Of a stretch of 64,000 nucleotides of DNA, positions 35,901 to 46,944 are shown piece after piece; within the stretch, counting starts at the first letter, position 1, and each line of letters begins with the position of its first letter. This DNA comes from Jacaranda mimosifolia (taxonomy: Eukaryota > Streptophyta > Magnoliopsida > Lamiales > Bignoniaceae): assembly GCA_018894105.1 (NCBI GenBank), contig CM032123.1, forward strand, positions 22,545,744-22,609,743. Direction: 5' to 3'. The position numbers and the translations under genes are program-made. Below the pieces are notes generated by a model, which was not told the DNA's origin, did no database searches, and worked only from the letters and a program-made list of their open reading frames with translations.

Positions 35901-36940
35901 TTTGGAACATGACACACATCTGTTAAGGTCCTTACTATGCCATCATGCATTCTGATACAAACTGAGTCAATTCCTACAATTTTGCAAAAAGCATCATTTC
36001 TCATAAGCACTTTACCACCATCATATTTCTGGTATGTGTTAAACTAATCTTCCCATGGGCACATGTGATAGAAACAACCACTATTCAAAATCCATTCAGA
36101 GCTTAGTAAAGTTTCAGTAACATTGAGAACAAGTCTTCTATTAGACTCATCCTCAACAATTTCTGCAACATTATCCCATTTCTTATCAGAAGTTTCACCC
36201 GTATCCTTCACCTTTCCTCGTTCTGGACAATTCTGTTTCCAATGCCCCTTTCCACCGTACTTAAAACATTTGTCACCATTTCTAGGCTTGGTTCGGGACT
36301 TCGATTGGCCTCTACTCCTTCCTCTTTCTCTTGGTCTCCCTTTTGCTATCAATCCTTCCCCATTTTCACCATCGTTGCTGCCCAGGGCATGTTTTCTCAA
36401 CTCGTTGGAATTCAATGAGGCCTTCACATCCTCCATTGAAATCGTATCCCTCCCGTACAATAAAGTAGTAATAAAGTGCTCAAAAATTTTTGGCAGAGAA
36501 CACAAGATAATTAAAGTTTGATCCTCATCATCAATTTTGACATCTATATTAGCGAGATCCATAATCATCTTATTGAAAAAATCAATATGCTGAGTGATAG
36601 ATATACCTTCCTTCATCCTCAATGTATATAATTGTTGTTTCAAATACAGCCGATTTTGTCAGGGACTTTGTCATTTATATACTCTCCAACTTTTTCCATA
36701 AATTCGCTGTCATACTTTTCGTGGCGACCTCTCTTAGTACGTTATCCGCCAATGATAACACAGAGTACCGTAAGCCTTCGCCATAAATTCATCCTTCTCC
36801 TCGCCCTTTAGCATTTCCGGTAAGGAATATCTACCCTTTAACGCTCTCTATAAACCTTGTTGACATAGGAGGGCCTGAACCTTCATCTTCCACAACCCAA
36901 AGTCGTTCTTCCCATCAAACTTCTCTACCTCGTACTTCAT
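32999..36940 (-). pseudogene. gag-pol of copia copy 1, decayed
   Basis: Gag opens at ATG 36940 (MKYEVEKFDGKNDFGLWKMK) and includes LLYGRDTISMEDVKASLNS. The zinc knuckle CFKYGGKGHWKQNC has Tyr for its second Cys. The protease site reads WILNSGC, with Asn for the catalytic Asp. Integrase 35663-35211: HSDLWE, RTDNGLEF and the VAE end, so D,D,E is still encoded, but a stop replaces the next codon. RT 34749-33122: MLLYVDDMLIASRN. RNase H: VFCDSQSAIHLSKNQAFHER. Stops and frame slips separate the domains. The element is clearly non-autonomous. Confidence 0.9.
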
Positions 36941-36976
36941 GCCTGATATCTGATCCAACCTGCACTGATACCAATT

Positions 36977-37648
36977 TGTTGTAACAGGAGGATCTATTAT
37001 GGAAACTAGGTGAAATAACAGTAAAGAAATTCAATGTAAAGTGACAACGAGATTTAACGTGGTTCGGCGACGTGCCTAATCCACCCAACAAAGAAAAGAA
37101 ATTTTATCGATCTCAAATCAAGTGCAAGTACAACTTGAATCTCACAAATCTCATGAAAACACCTAACACCCTTGTTCTAAACTCTGTTTTGAGAGAATTA
37201 CTCAAAAGAAGTAAAGAAGCCCTTGTGTTATGTTCGTGATACTTTCCTAGAAGAAAAAATTGATATTTATACTCGAAAACAGAAGCTCAAGGCCCATGGG
37301 CTTGCGCCACGCGTTGGGGCACACAGAACTTGCGTCCTCGCGTGCACAACTCTTCTTGTGCTAGGAAAAATCGAATCTTGGGCAGATACTTTGAGCTGGG
37401 GTGCAAAAAACTTGAGCCCCAGCGCAAAGTTATTGTTCATTGTGCCCTGGGGCGCACGACGTGTGTTTTCATGTCTTTTCCACCCATCTCCACGCCTTGG
37501 CGCACCTTGCCTCAGCCCCGGCGCGCAGCTTCTTGCCAACACGGGCCGGGGTGTGTTCTTGAGCCCATTTCAACAACTTTGCTCCGTTTCGTTCCGTTCT
37601 TCTTCCAATTGTTGCCAATTCAGCCCGAATTTCAAGGCAAAATCAACA
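36977..37648 (-). repeat. 5' LTR of copia copy 1, with TATA at 37264-37271
   Basis: On minus it starts TGTTGATTTTGCC and ends GTTACAACA. TATAAATA at 37264-37271 (minus) is the likely promoter. A GC-rich segment (37300-37560) repeats words such as GGGGCGCAC, TTGGCGCACC and CCCCGGCGCG. Confidence 0.85.
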
Positions 37649-37795
37649 CTTTTCTTCTAGATAAATTTGGAAATTCCTCATTTGGGCTTCATTACATGAA
37701 AGCGCCGCACTTTTCCTGTCCAGGTAATTTCGATATTAAAAGCATAAGAAAGAGAAACAACAGAAAATGGCCTCTTGCTGTCGACAAAAATTACC

Positions 37796-39458
37796 TTGAA
37801 AACATGTATAATTGTCTAAGATCTGATTAAACAAAAAGATGTTGAAGATGGCATTAATCTCCCAATCCACAGGAAGAGAACTAGTCTCAACCATGGCCAA
37901 TTATACCGAAATATGGCCCCCTTCATTTTCGCTCTTGTGTCCATCGGGATAGATTATTAGTCTCCTGTCCAAATAAAAAATTAGAGCCAAAATCCACATT
38001 TTTGATAAATTAAGTGTTAAAATTCCTTCATTCTAATAATTCAGTAGATACTGTAATCAATCAATCAACTGTAATCTGCTAAATAGAGCACAATCTTCAA
38101 ATTAAATATACCAGCGCACATGATAGTGATGTAGCGCATCAAACTAATGGTTGATGAAATATGAATGGACAAAATGAATGATCGATGAAAATAAATAATC
38201 AAGCAAACATCATGTTTACTTTATAGAATAATTTAAATGATGTATAAGCTAATTCTAGGCTTCACGTTTTTAATTTGATGTAATATTATACTTGTAATAT
38301 ACACCTTACAAATATGCACTTTGTTAAAAAAACTCAACTCAAAAATATACTATTGCAAGTATACGAATTTCAATACAAGTTACTCATAAATTTATGTTTT
38401 TCATAAGTGATTAAATTTTATAGTTTTATCAACTGAATCAATTGCATAAATAAAACAAAAATATTGAGTCTATTCAAATCAATGTCATTTTTCCAAGTAC
38501 TTAAATAGTTCAAGTGAACTTTATTTTGCATCTACGATAATAGTTAATTTTATTTTTAAAGTTCCATATGTACATAGCTTCTTCTACTCATAATTATCCA
38601 TCAATTTGATTTGTATTTGATTATTAAAATTATATATAGCTTATTTCATATTAAAATTTAAAAAGGCAAATGATATTTTATTGACAAGTTAGGTATCTTG
38701 TATAATTTGTTCTAGGGTCGCATAGATAATTTGGGCATTTTATTTTATTAGTAATTGGTAGTTGAAATTGGACGGAACAAAGGTCATATCATGTCAAAGT
38801 TTTTCTTTCCTCTTCTTTTTTATTTTTTTTTATTTTTTATTTTTTATCTATACACGTGTTAGGTTCAAATTCTAATCTCGCTCACTTTATGTGCGAAACT
38901 GGTACCTCTTTGTGAGCTAGGTCAAAACTTTAGTAATAAAATTCACAATCCAAATTATGTGTGTTATTATATTGAATAAAATAGTATATCCAAACAAACT
39001 AGTAACCCAAATAAACAATGGCTAAGAGTACATGTAGCAGCATGCACAAAAATAGTTAAAAGTATGTAGATTTTCAACAGACTGTAATCCAACGACAGAA
39101 CTTATCAACATACCATTTGTAGTCTCAGACTGCAAATTCCCTTCATTCGTATTTCTTAATGCCATACTCCGAAAGTAAGGAAAAAGATTCAATTTTGATC
39201 AGCAAGTGTGAAGGCGAGGCGATTCTTGTTTCCATAGTAAATTCTGGCAATTTTTTTCGTGAAAAGAACAAAACCCAGAATTAAAACCTGCTAAAATAAA
39301 AGATCCCAAATATTGAAATTTTTTTAAAAGGAAAAACTGCAAACCCCAGAATAGATTGAGAAGATTATAAAAAGCAAAAAATAAATAAAGATTCAGCTAA
39401 AAAAACGAAGGAATTGCAGAGATGTTATATTTTTCTTGGGAGAATCTTAATCACAAAC
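37796..39458 (-). other. Introns 2 (37965-39113) and 1 (39244-39458) of the MATH pseudogene
   Basis: Intron 1 is similar in size to that of the intact gene. Intron 2 is 1149 bp here against 318 bp in copy 1, because of AT-rich sequence at about 38100-39050 with no recognised element or gene. Exon 3 (37795-37964) lies at the low end. Confidence 0.6.
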
Positions 39459-39870
39459 CGTCGTCATTCGCCGGAAGCAGAGCCATTGTTCTTGGAAGGG
39501 AGGTTCTTGTAGTTGTTCCGAGACCCCAAGACCTTGGGAGGTTTTTGCTCCGTTCATTACCAATTTCTGAACACTACTTGTCGTGTTTGACGTGCGAATG
39601 ATGTTTCATCTTCCATGTTAATCGTATTAGAAAAATATATACTTGATTACATTACATATATTTTGACATATATAGATAAAATAAAATAAAAGATAAGATA
39701 TGTGGAACTTTTTTAAAAAAAAATTGATTGTACATTATATACATTTCACATTATTAATAAAATAAAATAAAAAATAAAGTATAGTTAAGATAAAATGATC
39801 CAAAATATTAGGATTACAAAAAAACAAACTAAAGACTTTAGTCCTTAAGGATGGACCCTAAAAACGATTA

Positions 39871-40281
39871 TAGTACCACTTGGAGAGTTTTAACATTCTC
39901 CCTATTCCTATTTTGGACGGATTAATTTGACTGGATTGAATATAGAGCTTTTAAACAAAAATTACAAAATATAAATAATATATATTTATATTGTTGTCAT
40001 AAAAAATACTAGGTGAGAATTACAATTGAATAAATATTTTTATTTTAAAAATAAAAATTTTGCTTTAAAACATCATAAAAAGAAAAATAAAGAAATAAAA
40101 TAATAATGAAAATAATAATCTAGACGAATCACTCATCGTCAGTGCAGCAAGTGTTTTTCCAGCTTCAACTCTCGAACACCTAAATTAATTATTAGTTTCT
40201 GTGAGTTCAAATGCACCCAAAAAATTAGAATCACTATAATAAAATTAGTTATTAGCGAAACTAAAAAATGTCACAACTATA
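39871..40281. other. Intergenic, AT-rich
   Basis: No gene or known repeat recognised between the pseudogene upstream region and copia copy 2. Confidence 0.5.
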
Positions 40282-40286
40282 CTATT

Positions 40287-40914
40287 TGTTGAAACCCAGG
40301 AGGATCTATTGTGGAAATAATGAAATAATAGTAAAACAATTCGATGTAAAGTGACAACAAGATTTAACGTGGTTCGGCGATGTGCCTAATCCACCTAACA
40401 AAGAAAAGAAATTTTATTGATCTCAAATCAAAGTGCAAGTACAAACTTGAATCCCACAAATCTCACGAAAACACCTAACACCCTCGTTCTAAACTCCGTC
40501 TTGAGAGAATTACTCAAAAGCAGTAAATAAGCCCTTGTGTTATGTTCGTGATACTTTTTTCGGAAGAAAAAACTGATATACATAGTCGAAAACCGAAGCC
40601 CAAGGCGCTTGCATAAACTGCTTGTGCCAAGAAAAAACCGAACATGGGCAGAAATTTTGAGCTAGGGCGCAAAAAACTTGAGCCCCGGTGCAAAGTTACT
40701 GTTCACTGCACACCGAGGCGCACGACGCGTCTTTTCATGCCCTTTTAACCCATGTACACGCCTTGGCGCACCTTACCTCGCGCCCCGACGCGCATCGTCC
40801 TTCCAAAACGCGTCGGGGTGTGTTCTCGAGCCCATTTCGATCACTTTGCTCCGTTTTGCTCCATTTCTTCCGTTCCTTATCAATTTTACCTCAAATTTCA
40901 AGGCAAAATCAACA
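40287..40914 (-). repeat. 3' LTR of copia copy 2
   Basis: 628 bp. The TATA site here has changed (minus GACTATGTATATC region). It is bordered inside by the purine tract AAGGTGGAGAAT (minus, 40915-40926). Confidence 0.8.
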
Positions 40915-40976
40915 ATTCTCCACCTTGACTTGAAATTCCCTTTCATCTTCTTTGTCTCGGCCCCCAATAGGGCATG

Positions 40977-43900
40977 TTATCTAAGTCTGCAGACATTAAC
41001 CAAATTCAAGCAATGCTCGAATTTGATTCATGGAACAGCCTTAGTCAACATGTCTGCCGGATTATCCTTAGTCCCAACCTTGTCTACTAAAATGACACCT
41101 TGAGACACCATATCCCGGACAAAGTGATACCTCACATCTATGTGCTTTGTTCTCTCATGAAACGCTTGATTCTTTAACAAGTGTATGGCACTCTGACTGT
41201 CACAAAATACCTTAGTGATCTCAGAAGTCATACCCATATCATCAATCATCCCCTTTAGCCAAATGCCTTCCTTGACGCCTTCAACCAAAGTCATGTACTC
41301 AGCTTCTGTTGTGGACAATGCAACTGATGACTGCAAAGTCGCCTTCTAGCTAACCGTACAACTTGATACATAAAACACATAGCCCGTCATGGACCTTCTG
41401 CTGCCCAAATCTCCTTCATAATCCGCATCCACATAGCCAATAATTCTTGTAGTAGAATTCGATTGACTATACCTCAAACATCTGTCTGTAGAGCCTCTCT
41501 GATACCTCGTGGTCCATTTCACAACCTGCCAATGAGTCTTTCCTGGCTTGTGCATATATCTGCTCACAACACTGACTGTACGTGAAATGTCTGGCCTAGT
41601 GCACACCATGGCGTACATCAAGCTACCCACTACACTAGCATATGGCACATTTGACATGTGCTCCACCCCCTCCTTAGTACTCGGTGATAGATCTGATGAG
41701 AACCTAAAATGAGCTGCAAGTGGCATACTAACTGGTTTGGACTTATCCATCCTAAATCACTCAAGTACTTTCTCAATGTAATGCTGTTGAGACAAGTACA
41801 ACAATCTTGCGTGTCTGTCCTGGATGATCTCCATGCCCAAAATCTTCTTTGCACCACCTAAATCCTTCATCTCAAATTCTTCACGTAACTGAGCTTTTAA
41901 TTGGTTGATCTCATATATGTTTCTAGTGACAATGAACATATCATCAACGTACAACAATAAATATACGAGAAGGCTATAAATAAAAATTTTGTAATATACA
42001 CAACAATCAAATTTGCTTCTAGTATATCTTATCTTGGTAATAAAAGCATAAAACCTTTTATACCATTACCTGGGATACTGCTTCAGGCCATATAATGACT
42101 TCTTCAAAAGACATGCTTGATTTTGTTTTCCAGGAACAACAAATCCTTCTGGGTGACTCTGTAGATTTGTTCTTCCAACTCACCATGCAAAAATGCTGTT
42201 TTCACATCCATCCGCTCCAATTCCATATCAAACAGAGCAAACTTGGCAAGTAAAACACGAATGGAAGTATATTTTACAACTGCAGAGAATACTTCATGAA
42301 AGTCAACTCCCTCTCTCTGAGTTAAACCCTTAGCAACTAATCGCGCCTTGTATCTAGCATCTTCAACACCGAGAACCCCTTCCTTCTTCTTGTAGATCTA
42401 TTTGCAACCTACAATCTTCTGCCCTTTAGGTATATCAACCAACTCCGATGTGCAATTCTTATGTAGAGACTCCATCTTTTCACTCGTAGCTGCAATCCAC
42501 TAATCAAAATCTGGTTTGAAAATTGCCTCTTTGTATAAGACTGGATCATCTCCTACAAAGTCCTCAGCTGAACTTAAAGCATAAGCTACCAGATCTAAGA
42601 AAGCATACCGCTGTGGTGGTTTGATCTGCCTCCTCTCCCTATCGCGAGCCAAGCGATAATTTTGTAGTGGTTCATTTTCCTACTATTGGTTAGGGGTAAT
42701 GTGCTCTCACTAGCTTCATCTACCACCTTCTGTTTCCCCTTTGAAACTTGTGGAGGATCAATATGAATCTCCACCTTCTCCTTAACGCCTTGTTGACCGC
42801 TTTTCTACTGCTACACCTTCTTCATCATTGTAGACTCATCGAATGTCACGCCCCTACTGATAATCATCTTGGAGCCCTTATCATCATTACACCACAAATG
42901 ATAACCTTTGACCCCATCTGTATAGCCTAGAAATATGGACTTCCTAGCCCTTGGCTCAACTTTCCCATCCCAGACATAAGCATAGGCTGGACACCCAAAT
43001 ACTCTCAGATTTGAGTAATCAGCAGGAGACTCGGACCAAACTTCCATTGGTGTCTTGCAGTCCAAAGCAGTTGATGGTGACCTGTTCATCAAATAACACG
43101 CAGTGTTAATTGCTTTTGCCCAAAAATCCTTGGACAATCCTGCATTAAAGAGCATGTATCTAGCTCTTTCCAAGATGGTCCTGTTCATCTGTTCTGCAAT
43201 TCCATTCTGCTGTGGTGTATGTACAACTGTGCGATGCGTCACAATTCCTTCCTTTGTTGAAGAATTCCTGAAATTCCTTGTTGCAGAACTCCAATCCGTT
43301 GTCAGTCCTCAAGCGCTTGATCTCCTTTCCTGTCTGCTTCTCAATTAAGGTCTTCTATTGCTAGAAGTTGACAAACACCTCATCCTTATGCTTCAACATG
43401 TACACCCATACTCTCCGTGATAAATTATCTATGAATGTCAACATGTACCTTGCACCTCCCTTTGAAGGAACTTGAGAAGGTCCCCAAAGATCTGAGTGAA
43501 TGTAATCCAAGGTGCCTTTGGTCCTGGGAACTACAGTGCCGAATTTCACCCTGTATTGCTTGCCCAGCACATACTGCTCGCAGAAATCCAATTCTCCAGT
43601 TTTCTTTCCGCAAAGCAAACCTTGTTTGTTCAGTTCTGACATCTCCCTCTCACTCATATGCCCAAGCCGCATATGCCATAGTCTCGTAGTATCATTGACT
43701 GATGAAGAAACCACTGCAGTGCCAGAAACTGTGTTTCCTTGCAATATGTAAAGGCCGTTCCATTTTTCTCCCTTCATGATAAGCAATGCACCTTTGGAAA
43801 CCCACAGAACTCCATCTCTAGCTCTGTACTCACAATCATTCTTGTCCAGAGTACCCAGTGATATCAAATTTTTCTTCAGATCTGGAACATGACGTGCATC

Positions 43901-44912
43901 TGTTAGGGTCCTTACTATCCCATCATGCATTCTGATACAAACTGAGCCAATTTCTACAACCCTGCAAGAAGCATCGTTTCCCATAAGCACTTTACCACCA
44001 TTATATTTCTCGTATGTGGTAAACCAATCTTCTCATGGACATATCTGGTAGGAACAGCCACTATCCAAAATCCATTCAGAGCTTAGTAAAGTTTCGGCAA
44101 TATTGAGAACAAGCCCACCATCAGACTCACCCTCAACAATTTTTGCGATATCATCCCGTTTCTGATAAGAAGTTTCACCTGCAACCTTCGTCTTTCATCG
44201 TTCCGGATAATTTCGTTTCCAATGCCCCTTTTCACCTCTCCTCAAACACTTGTCACCATTTCTAGGCTTAGTTCGGGACTTCGATCGGCCTCTACTCCTT
44301 TCCCTTTCTCTCGGTCTCCCTTTAGCCACCAATCCTTCCCCACTTTCACCATCGTTGCTACCCAGGACATGTTTTCTCAACTCATTGGAATTCAATGACG
44401 CCTTCACATCCTCCATTGAAATTGTATCTCTCCCGTACAGCAAAGTAGTAACCAAGTGCTTAAAAGATTTTGGCAGAGAACATAAGAGAATTAAGGCTTG
44501 ATCCTCATCATTAATTTTTGACATCTATATTAGTGAGATCCAGAATCACCTTATTGAAAAAATTAATATATTGAATGATAAATGTACCTTCCTTTATTCT
44601 CAATGTATATAATCGATGTTTCAAATACAGCCGATTCGTTAGGGATTTCGTCATATATAGACTCTCCAGCTTCTTCCATAAATCTGCTGGCGTACTTTCC
44701 GTGGTGACCTCTCTCAGTACGTTATCCGCCAATGATAACACAGAGTATCGTAAGCCTTCGCCATGGACTTGTCCTTCTCTTCATCCTACAGCGTTTTTGG
44801 CAAGGAATCTTTACCCTTTTAACGCTCTCTGTAAACCTTGTTGACACAAAAGGGCATGAACCTTCATCTTCCACAGCCCAAAGTCGTTCTTCCCATCGAA
44901 TTTCTACTTCAT
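40977..44912 (-). pseudogene. gag-pol of copia copy 2, decayed
   Basis: ATG at 44912 is followed two codons later by TAG. Gag continues with LESLYMTKSLTNRLYLKHRL and LLYGRDTISMEDVKASLNS. The knuckle CLRRGEKGHWKRNYPER has lost two Cys. The protease site WILDSGC keeps its Asp. Pre-integrase and integrase 43990-42811: HSDLWGPSQVPS, RTDNGLEFCN and QQNGIAEQMNRTILERARYM keep D,D,E across breaks; AINTACYLMNRSPS and IFLGYTDGVKGY follow. RT: MLYVDDMFIVTRN (41957). RNase H 41336-41028: VEGVKEGIWLKG, VFCDSQSAIHLLKNQ. Terminator TAA at 40977-40979. Several stops and frameshifts. Confidence 0.9.
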
Positions 44913-44949
44913 TCCTGACATCTGATCCAACCTGGCTCTGATACCAATT

Positions 44950-45622
44950 TGTTGAAACCCAGGGGGATCTATTGTAGAAACAATGAAATAATAGTAAAGC
45001 AATTCGATATAAAGTGACAACAAGATTTAACGTGGTTTAGCGATGTGCTTAATCCACCCAACAAAGAAAAGAAATTTTATCGATCTCAAATCAAAGTGCA
45101 AGTACAAACTTGAATCCCACAAATCTCATGAAAACACCTAACACCCTCGTTCTAAACTCTGTCTTGAGAGAATTACTCAAAAGCAGTAAAGAAGCCCTTC
45201 TATTATGTTTGTGGTACTTTTTCCAGAAGAAAAAACTTATATTTATAGTCGAAAATTGAAGCCCAAGGCCTGTGGGCTTGCATCGCACGCCGGGGCGCAC
45301 ACAAAACTGCTTGTGCCAAGAAAAAACCGAACATGGGCAAAAACTTTGAGTTGGGGTGCAAAAAACTTGAGCCCTGGCACAAAGTTACTGTTCACTACGC
45401 ACGGGCGGAAAAATCTTGCGCCGGGGAGCACAACGCCTCTTTTCATGCCCTTTTCACCCATGTACACGCCTTGGCACACCTTACCTTGCGCCCCGGTGCG
45501 CGTCGTCCTTCCAAAACGTGCCGGAGTGTGTTCTCGAGCCCATTTTGATCACTTTGCTCTGTTTTGCTCCATTTCTTTCATTCCTTGTCAATTTTACCTC
45601 AAATTTCAAGGCAAAATCAACA
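44950..45622 (-). repeat. 5' LTR of copia copy 2, with TATA at 45240-45247
   Basis: TATAAATA is intact on minus. This LTR carries an insertion-like segment near 45405-45430 (GGGCGGAAAAATCTTGCGCC) that the 628-bp partner lacks, and it shares the GGGGCGCAC-type words. Confidence 0.85.
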
Positions 45623-45627
45623 CTATT

Positions 45628-46944
45628 ATATATAGCATAATTTTGTACTTATCTAATTTTATAATTTTAGTCAAATGTCAAATTTTTAGAATTTTGAGTA
45701 TTTTAATTCTTTTTTATCTCTAACTGATATAATTATGTCTTATCACTAATTTTCTTTTATCCAGAATTCAAAGTATGTTTTATAACATTTAATAATCTTT
45801 ATCTGATACAGGATTTGATATTATATATTAATGAGATAATATCAAAAATATTTAGGTATATCAAAATTTTTCTACTTTATATATCTAAACACAATTTAAA
45901 GAATGAAAATACATCCAAGTCTCAATAAATCTTCTCCTATCTTCCAAATTTCACATCTTGAAAAAGAGAATCACCAAATATCTCCATACAAGTTTTTCCG
46001 TATGAGTAAAGAAAAAAATATTGCCATTTAGTTTCATTCTTATATTGATTTCATTGGTGTAGTTTTAATTATATAATTTTACGCTTTGGTTCATTATGTG
46101 AAATTGACTAACTTTGGTTATTGATGTAATTTTTGTGCAAGATAAAGGGAACACTGAGAAGGTAATAGAATCAGGAAAAATATTGGATATTTGCGATTAA
46201 TTTGTATCAAAATCATGAGGTTTATTCTTTTCTTTTTTATTATTTAGAGTTATTATCTTTTGACATATTTAATTTATGAGCTTTCTAGAATATGACATGT
46301 GTGTGTTGTTAGTCGTTGCATATAAAAGTGTATAAAAGAATCTTGAAAAAAATACCAATATACATCTAAATAGATTTGTTTAGCACATAATGCCAAGGAA
46401 CATTTTCTTAATTTGATGATTATTGTAACAAGCTCACTATGTTTAAATATTTGAGATAATGTGAAACCATTGATGTCAATACTTAATTGTAGATAGCAAC
46501 TTGCAGTTTCTGAAATAATTTTACTTGGATATACAAAGCTGACAAGTTGATATTTCACTCTAATGACTAGATGAAAATATTAGCATCTTCACCTGTTAAT
46601 ATGAATTAATAAGACCTAAGTTGCTTCATTATGTTTTATCATAATACGTACACATGAATAGAATAGATTGACCTTATACCTTGGGAGAAATTTTTTGATA
46701 AATAGTTTAAAATTTTTAAACTTTGCTAAACTCGTCAGTCCAACCGGTAAGGATTGATCAAAGCATATGAAGTACTTTTTTTTAGTAAAATGAAGATATG
46801 CCTCAAATGCTTACCCTCTTCCACTTAATTGTCCTTAGTAATAATTTTAAGCCTACCTTATTAATTTATTTAAAAGCTATGAATATTATATTTTAAAATA
46901 TATCATTTTAAATTTTAAATATAACTAATTACTTCAATTGATAT
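45628..46944. other. AT-rich spacer between two retroelements
   Basis: No gene, LTR or tandem repeat seen. Short ORFs such as 46274-46558 (-) look like chance. Confidence 0.5.

Larger units (their letters stand above)
32283..37648 (-). mobile_element. Complete Ty1/copia element, Tork-like, copy 1 (TSD CTTTT)
   Basis: LTRs 32283-32935 and 36977-37648 begin TGTTG and end CAACA on the plus strand. TSD CTTTT at 32278-32282 and 37649-37653. PBS at 36962-36973 (minus TGGTATCAGTGC, initiator-Met-tRNA type) is 3 bp from the 5' LTR. The insertion splits exon 4 of the MATH pseudogene, in the same orientation as that gene. Length 5366 bp. gag-pol is decayed. Confidence 0.93.
28953..39486 (-). pseudogene. 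MATH-domain paralogue, disabled and split by two retroelements
   Basis: Exons correspond one-to-one to the intact gene: 39486-39459, 39243-39114, 37964-37795, 37715-37654 continued at 32277-32071, 31954-31800, 29122 to about 28953. Exons 1-3 keep identical lengths (28, 130, 170). Disabling changes: TGA at 39143-39145 and 39125-39127 in exon 2; TAA at 37901-37903 in exon 3; TGA at 37678-37680 (Trp site) and TAG at 37657-37659 in exon 4; a 5.4-kb copia in exon 4; TAG at 32073-32075; a one-base deletion near 31900 in exon 5; and a frame-shifting insertion near 29055 in exon 6. Intron 5 holds a 2.2-kb LTR. The TATA-like box of the intact gene is not conserved here. No functional MATH protein is possible. 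Confidence 0.92.
28236..39870 (-). repeat. Duplicated MATH locus, copy 2, enlarged by transposons
   Basis: Corresponds to 2190-5600. Apart from inserted elements at 29358-31597 and 32283-37648, an enlarged intron 2 (about 37965-39113) and about 240 bp added upstream, order and orientation match copy 1. Confidence 0.85.
40287..45622 (-). mobile_element. Complete Ty1/copia element, Tork-like, copy 2 (TSD CTATT)
   Basis: LTRs 40287-40914 and 44950-45622. TSD CTATT at 40282-40286 and 45623-45627. PBS at 44935-44946 (minus TGGTATCAGAGC, a perfect initiator-Met type) is 3 bp from the 5' LTR. Same family and orientation as copy 1, with colinear coding remnants. Length 5336 bp. Confidence 0.93.

Noticed and set aside
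36123..36521. 132-codon ORF on +
   Set aside because: Exact antisense shadow of copia gag; the same shadow recurs in copy 2 at 44250-44501.
37223..37830. Plus-strand ORFs of 145 and 166 codons
   Set aside because: Antisense to the copia LTR and running into pseudogene exon 4. The open frames come from GC-rich LTR words; equivalents occur at 40678-41103 and 45205-45723.
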